Shown here: positions 23,580 through 32,234 of the stretch, in pieces
How positions within the stretch are numbered: position 1 is the stretch's first letter
Layout: each line of letters starts with the position of its first letter
Assembly (NCBI RefSeq): GCF_000711825.1
Contig: NZ_JONJ01000012.1
Coordinates: 61,530 to 125,529, forward strand
DNA: 64,000 nt
Direction: 5' to 3'
From: [Clostridium] aminophilum DSM 10710
GTDB taxonomy: Bacteria; Bacillota; Clostridia; Lachnospirales; Lachnospiraceae
Notes under the pieces: model-generated
Seen by the model: only the letters and a program-made list of their open reading frames with translations
Databases searched by the model: none
What the model was told of the DNA's origin: nothing
Translations under genes and position numbers: made by a program

Positions 23580-25277
23580 ATGTTAATGACGTTGGTGGAT
23601 GACCTTGCGGTCGTGGCTCTCGTGTGTCTGATCTTCGGCATCGGAGCGTATCTTTCAAAGAAAAGCAGCAGTTCAGAAAGTTTCTTTAATGCCAATCATG
23701 CGCTTCCGTGGTCGTTATGTGTCGGCACACTCATGGCTTCCTGGTATAACGGAGCCGGAATTATGGGAACCGTCGGTTATGTCTGCACGATGGGTTTTGC
23801 CGCATTTTTCCTGTGGTCGATCGGGTGTCACGCGGTTCGTTTTCCGCTGGCGCTCTGGGTTGCGCCGAGAATTTCCGTGAAAGCGAAGGGCACCATCCCG
23901 GAGCTGCTCCGGCTGAATTACGGAAAATTTACATCCATTATGGGTGCGGTCGTCCTCGTGATCACCTGTCTTTCCATCAGTGAGATCGCCTGCATCGGTT
24001 ATATCGGCGAAGCCGGCTGGAATGCCGACAAGGTTCTGGCTGCGGTCATCGTTGTCGGAATTTCCATCGCGCTGACCTGTCTTTCCGGTCTCATGGGCGT
24101 CGCAATCACGGATATGATTTTCTTCGCGATGATGGTCTGCTGTGTCTGCGCCGTTTTCCCGCAGATGTTTTTTGAGGTGGGAGGAATTCACGGATTCCAT
24201 GCAGCGCTCGATACGGTAGATCCGGCGATGATGACCCCGCTGGGCGGAATTCCGGTGCCCCAGGCGATTATTCTGATTCTTCTCTGCATCAACATCTACA
24301 AGGACCCCACATTCTATCAGCGTTTTGCGGCGGCAAAATCTCCGAAAACCGAAAAGAGGGCGATGCTGACCTGTTTCTCCATCTTTATGTCCTTTGACCT
24401 TGTTATCATGATGACCGGTATCGTCATCCGTGTGCTGGATCCGTCGCTCTCCAGTCAGCCGGAAGTCGAGTATATCCGTCAGGTGCTGATGCATCTTCCG
24501 GTCGGTGTCCGCGGCGTATTCATCGTCGGTGTGGCGGGCGCCATCATTTCCACTCTGGACAGTTACTATCTCTGCGGCGGAGAAATCATTGCCAATGATA
24601 TCATCTACATGCTGCGCGGCGACAAGCGGCTGTCTGACCGGAACAGTATTCTTGTGACAAGGATTTCGGCGGTGGTGTTCGGTATTATCGGCCTTGCAAC
24701 CGCGTTCCGTTTTGAGCGCGTGTATGACGCGTTTCTCTTTATTGCCAGTCTTTCCATGACACTCCTCTTTGTTCCGATGATCGCTGCGCTCATGTACGAC
24801 GGAAGAAAGACCAATGTTGCCGGCCTCGCCTCCATGATTGTCGGAGCGGCATCCTGGATTTTCTTTGGATATTTTCTCCCGATTGATATCGACGGATACG
24901 TCATTGATCCGGTTCTGATCGGCCTGCCGCTTTCGCTGATTGCATTTGTCATCGGCAACCGTTTCGGCGTTGATCTGACGGAGAAGAGAAAAGAAGATCT
25001 TCTGGCGAAGGGAACCCCGGCGGAAGAACTGGTCAAAGAGGATCGGACGCTCTCGGAAGAGTATAAGAAAGAGATCCGGATCGAATGGATCGGCATGGAC
25101 GGCGCGCTTGTCCTGCTCTATATTCTGCTTGGATGTTTCTACGGATACGGAATTATCAATCAGGTGGAATGGATCATCGGATACGGTGCTCCGGTCATCG
25201 CCATGGGCATTGTGATCGGCGTATTTGCAAAGTATCTCACGGAAGTTGCGTCCGTGATGAATGGAAAAAACAGATAA
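23580..25277 (+). CDS. Sodium:solute symporter (SSS family)
   Basis: A 565-residue secondary transporter of the SSS family with about 13 membrane segments. The N-terminus carries the family pattern DDLAVVALVCLIFGIGAYLS, then SSSSESFFNANHALPW and TLMASWYNGAGIMG. The middle has DPTFYQRFAAAKSPK and AGAIISTLDSYYLCGG, where Ser/Thr line the sodium site. ATG 23580 follows GGAGGAAG; the longer frame from GTG 23526 overlaps the preceding gene. It probably imports the lyase substrate, a betaine or aromatic amino acid derivative (inference from position). Confidence 0.88.
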   Translation: MLMTLVDDLAVVALVCLIFGIGAYLSKKSSSSESFFNANHALPWSLCVGTLMASWYNGAGIMGTVGYVCTMGFAAFFLWSIGCHAVRFPLALWVAPRISVKAKGTIPELLRLNYGKFTSIMGAVVLVITCLSISEIACIGYIGEAGWNADKVLAAVIVVGISIALTCLSGLMGVAITDMIFFAMMVCCVCAVFPQMFFEVGGIHGFHAALDTVDPAMMTPLGGIPVPQAIILILLCINIYKDPTFYQRFAAAKSPKTEKRAMLTCFSIFMSFDLVIMMTGIVIRVLDPSLSSQPEVEYIRQVLMHLPVGVRGVFIVGVAGAIISTLDSYYLCGGEIIANDIIYMLRGDKRLSDRNSILVTRISAVVFGIIGLATAFRFERVYDAFLFIASLSMTLLFVPMIAALMYDGRKTNVAGLASMIVGAASWIFFGYFLPIDIDGYVIDPVLIGLPLSLIAFVIGNRFGVDLTEKRKEDLLAKGTPAEELVKEDRTLSEEYKKEIRIEWIGMDGALVLLYILLGCFYGYGIINQVEWIIGYGAPVIAMGIVIGVFAKYLTEVASVMNGKNR

Positions 25278-25294
25278 AATAACGAATCCCCCGA

Positions 25295-25346
25295 GGATGT
25301 ACAGAACGGAGTCTGCAGTCAGACATGGTTCTGTACATCCGTTTTC
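25295..25346 (+). terminator. Terminator of the lyase/symporter operon
   Basis: A 13-bp stem (GGATGTACAGAAC with GTTCTGTACATCC) encloses a second small hairpin (GTCTG, CAGT, CAGAC) and is followed by GTTTTCT. Confidence 0.85.
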
Positions 25347-25387
25347 TATGCTATAATTAAAACTGTCTGATAAAAAGGAGACCGCGG

Positions 25388-25501
25388 ATGTGTTTCTTTC
25401 GGCCGGCCGGTTTGCCGGCTGCTCATGATTCGACGGATTTTATCTGTCCTTCCTGCGGAAAGCAGGAGTGCGCTGACGGCTGTCGAGGGAAACAATACTG
25501 A
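25388..25501 (+). CDS. 37-residue zinc-ribbon-like small protein
   Basis: A short frame of 38 codons with a good ribosome site (AAAGGAG, 7 bases before ATG 25388). It encodes a protein starting MCFFRPAG and containing CPSCGKQECADGC, four Cys in a CxxC-x4-CxxxC pattern suited to one zinc ion. Small proteins starting with MC-(aromatic)-RP and ending in a zinc ribbon occur in Lachnospiraceae, and their role is unknown. It sits between the terminator and the EamA gene (16 bases downstream), so the two may be one transcript. Confidence 0.6.
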   Translation: MCFFRPAGLPAAHDSTDFICPSCGKQECADGCRGKQY

Positions 25502-25516
25502 TATGGTGTGAATAAC

Positions 25517-26464
25517 ATGGAAAAAACAATATCCGGAAAAACAGGAATCGCATATATCGCACTTCTCATCGTTTTCTTTCTTTGGGGAAGCGTATATGTG
25601 GCGAACGGCTATATCCTTCAGTCGCTCAGTTCCATAGAACTGGCCTGCTGTCGTTTTGCAGTCGCGGCCATCGCCCTTGGCGGAGCCGTGGTACGCCTGC
25701 GGACTTCGCGCCCCCGAAAAGAAAAGATCCATGTGGAGAAGAAGGATTGGAAGACTTTTCTCTGCATCGGGTTTATCGGTTATTTCTTTTCCATTGAATG
25801 TGCGATGCTCTCGATTCAGTGGACCGGTGCTTCGATGGCATCGCTGATCAATTCGCTGAATCCGGTGATCATTTCCGTGTTTGCCGCATTTTTCCTGAAA
25901 GAAAAACTGACCGTGAAAAAGATATTCTGCCTGGCACTCGGTCTTTTGGGCGTGCTGGTGGTTTCCGGAGGGCCCTCTGCGGAACCGGGGCAGCTGACGG
26001 GTGTTCTCTGGGGAATGGGATCGATCACTACCTGGGCGTGGGCAGTGATGTACGTTCGCCGGCTGTCGGATCGATACAATGCTTTGATGATCACATTTCT
26101 TGTCATCACCATAAGCCTCCTCTTCCATATTCCGACTGCGGCGATTGAAGTGGCAGTGAAGGGAATGCCGGTCATTCATCCGATGACGGTAATCTGTATT
26201 TTCTATTCCGGGATTTGCGGAACCGCGATTCCGCAGTTTTTGTGGAGTTTTGCACTTTCAAAACTTCCGGCCAGTACATGCTCCATGTTTTATCCGTTGA
26301 TGCCGGTCTTTTCCGCTCTTCTGGGCGTCATGCTTCTGGGAGAATCCCTCAGCAGCCGTTTCTTTGTCGGCGGCGCCATGATTGTGTCAACGGTTATCAT
26401 CAGCTGTCTGCCGGATAAACGCGGGAGCCGGGAACAGAAACCAGCTCAGAAACCGCAGGGATAG
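25517..26464 (+). CDS. EamA/DMT-family transporter
   Basis: A 315-residue membrane protein with ten predicted helices in two repeated halves, as in EamA (drug/metabolite) transporters: FFLWGSVYVANGYILQ in the first repeat, ASMASLINSLNPVIISVFAAFFLKE at its end, and FYPLMPVFSALLGVMLLGE in the second. These export metabolites or amino acids; the substrate cannot be told. I chose ATG 25517; GTG 25508 would add three residues. Neither has a strong ribosome site, consistent with coupling to the small upstream gene. Confidence 0.85.
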   Translation: MEKTISGKTGIAYIALLIVFFLWGSVYVANGYILQSLSSIELACCRFAVAAIALGGAVVRLRTSRPRKEKIHVEKKDWKTFLCIGFIGYFFSIECAMLSIQWTGASMASLINSLNPVIISVFAAFFLKEKLTVKKIFCLALGLLGVLVVSGGPSAEPGQLTGVLWGMGSITTWAWAVMYVRRLSDRYNALMITFLVITISLLFHIPTAAIEVAVKGMPVIHPMTVICIFYSGICGTAIPQFLWSFALSKLPASTCSMFYPLMPVFSALLGVMLLGESLSSRFFVGGAMIVSTVIISCLPDKRGSREQKPAQKPQG

Positions 26465-26551
26465 GATGAAATAGAGAATGATCTCTCTGATCCGCCGGAA
26501 GAAAGGAAGAAAGGAATCTCCCTCAATTACGCAGAGACAGAAAGATAAGGT

Positions 26552-27589
26552 ATGGAACAGTTTTACTATAATCACTTTGACAAAATGGAACAGGGCGTCT
26601 ATTATGCGATTCTCAAGGGAATCCGGGATCTGGAAACGGAATTTCTCATCCCGGTGTGCGAGGCGTCCCGACTCCATGATATTTTCTTTCAGATTCGGAT
26701 GGACCACCCGGAGATCTTCTGGGTAAAGGGCTATCATTACCGGTTTTACCGGGATTCACCGAATATCATTTTCTGCCCGGAGTATCTTTTTCAAAAAGAT
26801 AAAATTCTGGAACATCAGAAAGCGATGGATGCGAGAGTACGGAAAATTGTCCGCGGGATGGACGGAATGACAGAACTGGAAAAAGAAAAGTACGTCCATG
26901 ATTTTATCTGTGAAAATGTCCGCTACGACAAACTCAAAAAGCCGTATTCGCATGAGGTGATCGGACCGCTCGGACAGGGCGTCGGTGTCTGTGAGGGAAT
27001 TGCGAAGTCGGTGAAGATCCTTCTGGATGCGGCGAAGGTCTGGAATATTATCGTTCTGTGCGGAAACAACCCGGAAAGGGGGATCAAATACCGTCATGTG
27101 TGGAACGTTGTCCGGGTCGGGGGGACGTACTACCATATGGATGCGACCTTCGATAACACGTTGACCAGGGAAGCACCCGGAAAAGAGCTCTCCATCCGGT
27201 ACGATTACTTTAATTTGCCGGATAAGCAGATCTTCCGGGATCACGAACCTCTGATTGCTCCGGCGCCGAAATGCACGGAAGGAGATCATTTTTACTATCG
27301 GGAAAAGAAACTGTCCTTTACGAAAGAAGAGGATGTCTATAAGCGGGCGCTTCAGGCGGCAAAAAAGAAGAAGACGCTGATTTTCCACTGGAGAGGCGGG
27401 TATTTCACCAGAGAGATCTTTCTCAATCTGGTGAACTGTGTGCGGAAAGCAGGGGAAGAGAAGAATCTGACAGCCTGTATTTCCACGAATTTTGCCCAGG
27501 CCGTGATGAAAGTCAGCTTCCGCGAACCGGAGAAACAGGAAGAGATCATTCTGGAGGAAGCGAATATCTCAGAGAAATTCGAAGAGTAA
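26552..27589 (+). CDS. Transglutaminase-like superfamily protein
   Basis: A 345-residue cytoplasmic-looking protein. The central region (about 125-235) has the Cys-His-Asp triad of the transglutaminase/protease fold: Cys147 in GVCEGIAKS, His182 in YRHVWNVV and Asp197 in HMDATFDNT. Such domains cleave or cross-link peptide or amide bonds. There is no signal peptide, so an intracellular role is likely. The flanking parts are poorly conserved in my memory; the C-terminus is charged. Close spacing after the EamA gene (87 bases) suggests a joint transcript but no functional link is clear. Confidence 0.78.
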   Translation: MEQFYYNHFDKMEQGVYYAILKGIRDLETEFLIPVCEASRLHDIFFQIRMDHPEIFWVKGYHYRFYRDSPNIIFCPEYLFQKDKILEHQKAMDARVRKIVRGMDGMTELEKEKYVHDFICENVRYDKLKKPYSHEVIGPLGQGVGVCEGIAKSVKILLDAAKVWNIIVLCGNNPERGIKYRHVWNVVRVGGTYYHMDATFDNTLTREAPGKELSIRYDYFNLPDKQIFRDHEPLIAPAPKCTEGDHFYYREKKLSFTKEEDVYKRALQAAKKKKTLIFHWRGGYFTREIFLNLVNCVRKAGEEKNLTACISTNFAQAVMKVSFREPEKQEEIILEEANISEKFEE

Positions 27590-27703
27590 AGATATAAAAG
27601 TTACAGAAAAATTAAAATAATTTCAAAATCCATCAAAATAGTATTGCCTTTTGGAAAATATTGGAACTATAATCTGGTTATAGTGGATATGGCTATATGT
27701 CAT

Positions 27704-27828
27704 GGATGCGCACGCCGCTGAAATGGAATAGGTCACCTTATGGTGACCATCGGCGGCGCGCAAAGTCCGGGGCGATCCTCTCAGGATTGAGGGGATGGGG
27801 TAGGCGAAGTCCGCTTGCGGACTTTGTA
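27704..27828 (+). repeat. Dispersed intergenic repeat, copy 3
   Basis: It includes GGATGCGCACGCCGCTG, a GGTCACC/GGTGACC hairpin, CGGCGGCGCGCAAAGTCCG, a CTCAGGATTGAGGGG module and the stem AGTCCGCTTGCGGACT, then a run of A. Nearly all modules are shared with the copy at 59112, but the first hairpin is absent. It occupies most of the 268-base gap before the YjiH gene. Confidence 0.88.
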
Positions 27829-27857
27829 AAAAAATATTTTGGAGGAGGAGAAATGTT

Positions 27858-29189
27858 ATGACAGGACAGGCAGTTGAAACAAAACATGAAGCTGATTCAA
27901 GGGGAACGGACATCGCCAAGTTTGTGCTTTGCAGTGCACTCGGCATCTTTATGTTCTTCATCAGTGTCAGTTTTGGCGGTAAATCCACGATTCCGCTGGA
28001 TCATCTGACGACAATTGTAAGGGGCGCTCTCGGTGAAGCTCAGAAATGGGTTGTTCTCGCTGTCATCGCTGCCGGAGCGGCACTGCCGTTTGTGAAGAAA
28101 ACCTGGAACCAGAGCACACAGTCCGTGGTCTTTTCGGTCTTCAAGGTCGTTGGTCTGATCTGCGGAATTATGTATATGTTCCATCTCGGACCGGAAGAAT
28201 TGCATACGAATGCGGATCTGTTTCCGTTCCTCTATGTCACGCTTTGCTGTTCGTTATGTTTCCTGATTCCGATCGGAGCGGTATTCCTGTCATTTCTGAC
28301 GGATTATGGTCTGATGGAGTTTGTGGCAGTGTTCCTTCAGCCGGTCATGCGCAAGATTTGGAAGACACCGGGCCGAAGCGCAATTGATGCGGTCGCATCC
28401 TTTGTCGGAAGTTATTCACTGGCTCTTCTGATCACGGACCGTCTCTATCAGAACGGACGTTACAACAAGAAGGAAGCCTTCATTATCGCAACGGGATTCT
28501 CTACCGTATCGACCACTTTCATGGTTGTTGTGGCAAAGACCCTCGGCCTGATGGATCGCTGGAACTTCTATTTCTGGACAACGCTGGTGATCACCTTTAT
28601 CGTCACCGCGATCGTTGCAAGAATCTATCCGACATCCAAAGTTCCGGATGAGTATATGGAAGGCGTTACACCGGATCCGGAGCAGATTGTCACAAGCGAC
28701 CGTCTGAATGTCGCATGGAAAGATGCGCTGACCGCATCCCATAATTCCGGCTCAATCGTGGACAATGTAGTGAGAAACACAAAGGACGGCTGCCGCATGG
28801 TTGCGAACATTCTTCCGACCATCATGTCCATCGGCTTTGTCGGAATGCTGATTGCGCTGTTCACGCCGGTATTCAACATCATCGGATATGTGTTCTATCC
28901 GTTCACTATGGCGGTTCAGCTGCCGGAGGCAATGACGGCGGCAAAAGCGATTTCCACGTCGATCGCGGAAATGTTCCTTCCGGCGGCATTTGTCGCGGAA
29001 GCGTCGATCCGCACCAGATACGTGATCGCGGTTTCCTGTATCTCGGAGCTGCTGTTCTTCTCGGCGGTCATTCCGTGTATTCTTTCGACCAAGATTCCGG
29101 TCACCATTCCGCAGATTCTGATCCTGTGGGTTGAGAGAGTGATTCTGTCGATCCTTCTGGCCGGTGCGGTTGCTCTGCTGGTATTATAA
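27858..29189 (+). CDS. YjiH-family membrane protein (nucleoside-recognition GATE domain)
   Basis: A 443-residue integral membrane protein of the YjiH family with about ten helices and the GATE/nucleoside-recognition motifs: KTPGRSAIDAVASFVGSYS, NKKEAFIIATGFSTVSTTF and late EMFLPAAFVAEA. The family is a suspected transporter, often found with amino acid or histidine catabolism, but no substrate has been fixed. GGAGGAG precedes ATG 27858. It is a single gene closed by the hairpin at 29212. Confidence 0.85.
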   Translation: MTGQAVETKHEADSRGTDIAKFVLCSALGIFMFFISVSFGGKSTIPLDHLTTIVRGALGEAQKWVVLAVIAAGAALPFVKKTWNQSTQSVVFSVFKVVGLICGIMYMFHLGPEELHTNADLFPFLYVTLCCSLCFLIPIGAVFLSFLTDYGLMEFVAVFLQPVMRKIWKTPGRSAIDAVASFVGSYSLALLITDRLYQNGRYNKKEAFIIATGFSTVSTTFMVVVAKTLGLMDRWNFYFWTTLVITFIVTAIVARIYPTSKVPDEYMEGVTPDPEQIVTSDRLNVAWKDALTASHNSGSIVDNVVRNTKDGCRMVANILPTIMSIGFVGMLIALFTPVFNIIGYVFYPFTMAVQLPEAMTAAKAISTSIAEMFLPAAFVAEASIRTRYVIAVSCISELLFFSAVIPCILSTKIPVTIPQILILWVERVILSILLAGAVALLVL

Positions 29190-29211
29190 CAATCGTTCTA
29201 CTGTGTTGAAA

Positions 29212-29258
29212 TGTCAAAATCCGGCCGTCTGATGAAAATCAGCGGCCGGATTTTGACA
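29212..29258. terminator. Bidirectional terminator
   Basis: A very strong stem (TGTCAAAATCCGGCCG with CGGCCGGATTTTGACA) carries an inner CTGAT-GAAA-ATCAG hairpin. It lies between convergent genes, and both arms supply T-rich ends, so it can serve the YjiH gene and the RsbW-like gene. Confidence 0.88.
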
Positions 29259-29267
29259 TGGTCTGTT

Positions 29268-29330
29268 CCGCCGGGCACCACTCAGGGTTGAAGGGAAAAC
29301 GGGAGCCAAAGCCCGCTTGCGGACGATGTT
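29268..29330 (+). repeat. Diverged fragment of the dispersed repeat
   Basis: CACTCAGGGTTGAAGGG and CCCGCTTGCGGACGATGTT resemble the last two modules of the copies at 27704 and 59112. It is the weakest member. Confidence 0.5.
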
Positions 29331-29343
29331 GATTTTTAGAAGT

Positions 29344-29763
29344 TTAGGAAAGGACATGGGTATACTTTTTTAAGGTTAAGATATTCCTGCCGTCCTTATA
29401 CTCATACAGCATATCGTCCATCAGATTTCGAACCAGAAAGATACCGAGCCCTCCGATCGGGCGAAGATCTGCCTCCAGTTCCACATCCGGTTCATCCGCT
29501 TCCAGGGGATTATAGGGCTTCCCCTCATCGATGAACGTCAGAACGGCTGCGGAAGATGTCTCCTCGAAATCAAATTGTACGGTGACCGGTCCGGCTTCCG
29601 AATCGTAAGCATAGGAACTGATATTTGCAAACAGTTCATCCACCGCCATTTTCATCTGAATCATAAGTCTTTCCGTGCATCCCAGTTTTTCCAGCTCAGA
29701 AAGGACGAAATTCTTTACGGACGGAATATTCTCAACATTGGAATCAACATGAAATTCTTTCAT
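29344..29763 (-). CDS. RsbW-like anti-sigma factor / serine-protein kinase
   Basis: A 139-residue single-domain GHKL ATPase as in RsbW/SpoIIAB. Motifs: MAVDELFANISSYAY (N box), FIDEGKPYNPL (G1 box) and PIGGLGIFLVRNLMD (G2 box). Such proteins bind a partner (sigma factor or effector) and phosphorylate a STAS antagonist. The STAS protein (30444-30749) and SpoIIE-type phosphatase (30813-32216) are encoded in the same run, so a complete partner-switching loop is present. It is the last gene of the operon. No sigma factor gene is adjacent, so the target is unknown. Confidence 0.88.
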   Translation of the reverse strand: MKEFHVDSNVENIPSVKNFVLSELEKLGCTERLMIQMKMAVDELFANISSYAYDSEAGPVTVQFDFEETSSAAVLTFIDEGKPYNPLEADEPDVELEADLRPIGGLGIFLVRNLMDDMLYEYKDGRNILTLKKYTHVLS

Positions 29764-29782
29764 TTACACAAAGACCTCTTTT

Positions 29783-30409
29783 CTATAAATGAACCGACCA
29801 TCCCGTATCTATTTTTTCATGAATCTTCTTTACCGTGTCAATGTCCAGTTTCGGCCAGTCTTCTACCTGTTGTGCCTTATGCGTCACTAAATGAGCTTTC
29901 TCTGCACACAAAGCGAGAGGAGTATCGGCCAGAGAATCGGAATAGAAATTCTCAATATCCGGAAAACCCTGGTCGAAAATGTATGCCGCTTTTTCTCTTG
30001 CAAACATCAGATTATCCACAAATGCGCCCACGTCCCGATCATACTCGGTTGCAATGAAATTGACGCCGAGTCTTCTGGCGGCCGGTTCGATGATGCAGTT
30101 CGGAGAAGCGCTGATGATCAGATCATCCGGTCGTTTTTGCGCCAGATACCATGCGGAAACTCTGCTGATATGCTTATCCCAGAATTTTTCTATCTGTTCG
30201 TCAAAATCGTCAATCAGACAAAGGAAACTGAAAAACGTCCGCTCAAAAAGAAACCTGGGGATTTTTTTCCGCTTTAGCTGAATCGCAGATTTCACCAGTT
30301 TCGGTACATAGGTAAAAGCTAAAGAAGGATGCCGCCATAAACACCAAAAGGCAAAGCTTACAGCGCAATCCGGATGATAAATCGTACCGTCAAAATCGTA
30401 CACATTCAT
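29783..30409 (-). CDS. HAD-superfamily phosphatase (HAD-IB type)
   Basis: A 208-residue hydrolase of the HAD superfamily: motif I NVYDFDGTIY (Asp5 nucleophile, Asp7), motif II ISASPN, motif III Lys in FAREKAAYI, and motif IV FYSDSLADTPL. Motifs and length fit the IB subgroup (SerB- or GPAT-like phosphatases) with a helical cap. The start at ATG 30409 begins the conserved fold and has AAAGGA upstream; the open frame to 30493 overlaps the STAS gene end. It is inserted inside a partner-switching operon, which is not usual. The substrate could be a small phosphate or a lipid phosphate. Confidence 0.82.
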   Translation of the reverse strand: MNVYDFDGTIYHPDCAVSFAFWCLWRHPSLAFTYVPKLVKSAIQLKRKKIPRFLFERTFFSFLCLIDDFDEQIEKFWDKHISRVSAWYLAQKRPDDLIISASPNCIIEPAARRLGVNFIATEYDRDVGAFVDNLMFAREKAAYIFDQGFPDIENFYSDSLADTPLALCAEKAHLVTHKAQQVEDWPKLDIDTVKKIHEKIDTGWSVHL

Positions 30410-30443
30410 TTCAATATTGCATCCTTTCAGCAGAAATTCGGGG

Positions 30444-30749
30444 TCACTTGATCTGGAAAACCGCATCCAGACCGGTGATATAAAGGACTTCATGGAAATT
30501 CGGCCCGATATTCAGAAACTTCATTTGACCGTGCGCACTCTTCATGTTTTTAAAGGTGCTTAAAAGAACACGGAGTCCGGCGGAGGAGACGAAATCGCAG
30601 CCTTCAAAATCAAGGATCAGTACTCCGGAAACATCCAGTTCTTCTTCAAAAAGCGCTTTCAGTTCCGGTGCGGTATTCGTATTCAGTTCTCCTTTTAAAA
30701 GAATTTCAAGCTGGTTTCCTTCCTTTTTTTTCAGCATTTCCAGTTCCAT
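30444..30749 (-). CDS. STAS-domain anti-anti-sigma factor
   Basis: A 101-residue STAS protein like SpoIIAA/RsbV: VLILDFEGCDFVSSAGLRVL holds the phosphorylatable Ser (DFVSSAG). Unphosphorylated, it sequesters the RsbW-like kinase; the phosphatase reactivates it. GGGAGG precedes ATG 30749. The small size and the absence of extra domains are typical. Confidence 0.9.
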   Translation of the reverse strand: MELEMLKKKEGNQLEILLKGELNTNTAPELKALFEEELDVSGVLILDFEGCDFVSSAGLRVLLSTFKNMKSAHGQMKFLNIGPNFHEVLYITGLDAVFQIK

Positions 30750-30812
30750 TTTCTTTCCTCCCGGTTTTTGTATTTTTCAGCATCACATGACCATCATTAA
30801 GAGCATCCCGTC

Positions 30813-32216
30813 TTATTTTATGGTCAGAATCAACATTGTGATATCATCAAACTGTTCCGTATCCGCTGCAAATGTTTCAACCTGATCCAATATTTCGGAA
30901 AGAACAGTTTCTCCTTTTTTATCGTCGGTATGATTGAGAATATTCATCAGCCGGTCCTCTCCGAAGAGTTCCTTCTGGGAATTATGAGCCTCGGTAACGC
31001 CGTCCGTATAAAGTAAAATACGGTCTCCGGAGGAAAGCTGTATTTCATCCTGCCGATATACGATACCTTCCATTCCGGCCAGAAAAAGACCGTGTTTCTT
31101 TTCCAGCGCTTCGCAGGGCATCCCATTTCTCTGGATCATGGGGAAATTGTGTCCCGCATTGGTAAACTGCAGGATCATCGTCCTTAAATCCAGAATTCCG
31201 ATCCATGCCGTTGCAAACATCCCGGCGTCGTTATTGTCGCAAAGACGGTCATTTACTGTTGTAAATATGTCCGCCGTATCCGTCTGGGTCAGTGCGTAAT
31301 CTTTGATCATCGTCTTGGCCGTCATCATAAACATAGCGGCCGGGATCCCCTTTCCGGAGACATCGGCGATCACGATACAAAGACGGTTTTCATCGATCAT
31401 GAAAAAATCATAGAAGTCACCGCCCACTTCCCTGGCGGTCGTCATGGATGCGAAAAGGTCAAATTCCTTTTTTTCCGAAAACGTGGGGAAAATGTTCGGC
31501 AGCATATCCTTCTGGATCTTCTCGGCCATTTCCAGTTCGGCTCCGATTCTTGCATTGCCTTCCGCAAGCGTTTTCTCCTTCTGCAACAGATGTTGGCAGC
31601 AAATCACCATCTGACGGGAAGCCACCGAAATGATGATCAGCTGTAACAATTTGACAAAATAGTTTGAAATAATGGTATTCTTGAGCATTTTCACGCTGTC
31701 ATACGGAATTCCCCTGACGGCGTCGTCAAGCCACATGGCATCGTTGGTGACAATGATGGTTCCGGGTTTGTACGCGACAAAATTCAGATCCAGCATTCCG
31801 TAATTTGCTCCGAGAATATATGCAAAAAAGAAAACAATGACAGATATCACGGAAATGTATATCGTGTATTTTTCATTAAAATACCGGATGGATAAAAGGA
31901 TCGGAATTGCCGCCAAAAAAGTGACATTATAGGTAAGTACCATCGTGGTTACGGCATAAACGAGGATACTCGCCGTCATCAGAAGATACTTGATCCACAC
32001 TTTATTATATTGGAGATACCGGCTGATCCCATTTACAAGACTGATTAAAAGAAGGTTGAAGATCATCAGTCCGCGGTACGGGATCCGGATATAGAAAACA
32101 CCCGCTTCGAATAAAAACCAGGTTATCGCCACGATCACGAAGGTAACATTAAGGACCAGCGCCATCATGCGATTCGCGTCCAACTCATTCTCACGTAAGA
32201 TGGGATCATAATTCAT
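30813..32216 (-). CDS. Membrane SpoIIE-type serine phosphatase
   Basis: A 467-residue protein with an N-terminal block of about six or seven membrane helices (residues 15-200), a short coiled coil (EKTLAEGNARIGAELEMAEKI) and a C-terminal PP2C/SpoIIE domain: GGDFYDFF, VIADVSGKGIPAAMFM, NAGHNFP and LYTDGVTEA. It dephosphorylates STAS proteins and so turns the partner-switch on in response to a signal sensed at the membrane. GGGGGA 7 bases upstream favours ATG 32216; the first ATG (32231) overlaps it. It follows the FGGY kinase gene by about 18 bases. Confidence 0.88.
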   Translation of the reverse strand: MNYDPILRENELDANRMMALVLNVTFVIVAITWFLFEAGVFYIRIPYRGLMIFNLLLISLVNGISRYLQYNKVWIKYLLMTASILVYAVTTMVLTYNVTFLAAIPILLSIRYFNEKYTIYISVISVIVFFFAYILGANYGMLDLNFVAYKPGTIIVTNDAMWLDDAVRGIPYDSVKMLKNTIISNYFVKLLQLIIISVASRQMVICCQHLLQKEKTLAEGNARIGAELEMAEKIQKDMLPNIFPTFSEKKEFDLFASMTTAREVGGDFYDFFMIDENRLCIVIADVSGKGIPAAMFMMTAKTMIKDYALTQTDTADIFTTVNDRLCDNNDAGMFATAWIGILDLRTMILQFTNAGHNFPMIQRNGMPCEALEKKHGLFLAGMEGIVYRQDEIQLSSGDRILLYTDGVTEAHNSQKELFGEDRLMNILNHTDDKKGETVLSEILDQVETFAADTEQFDDITMLILTIK

Positions 32217-32234
32217 ATTCTTTTCCCCCATAAC

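Noticed and set aside
29344..32216. SpoIIAA/SpoIIAB/SigF sporulation operon
   Set aside because: There is no sigma factor gene, the order differs, and a membrane SpoIIE-type phosphatase and HAD gene are included.
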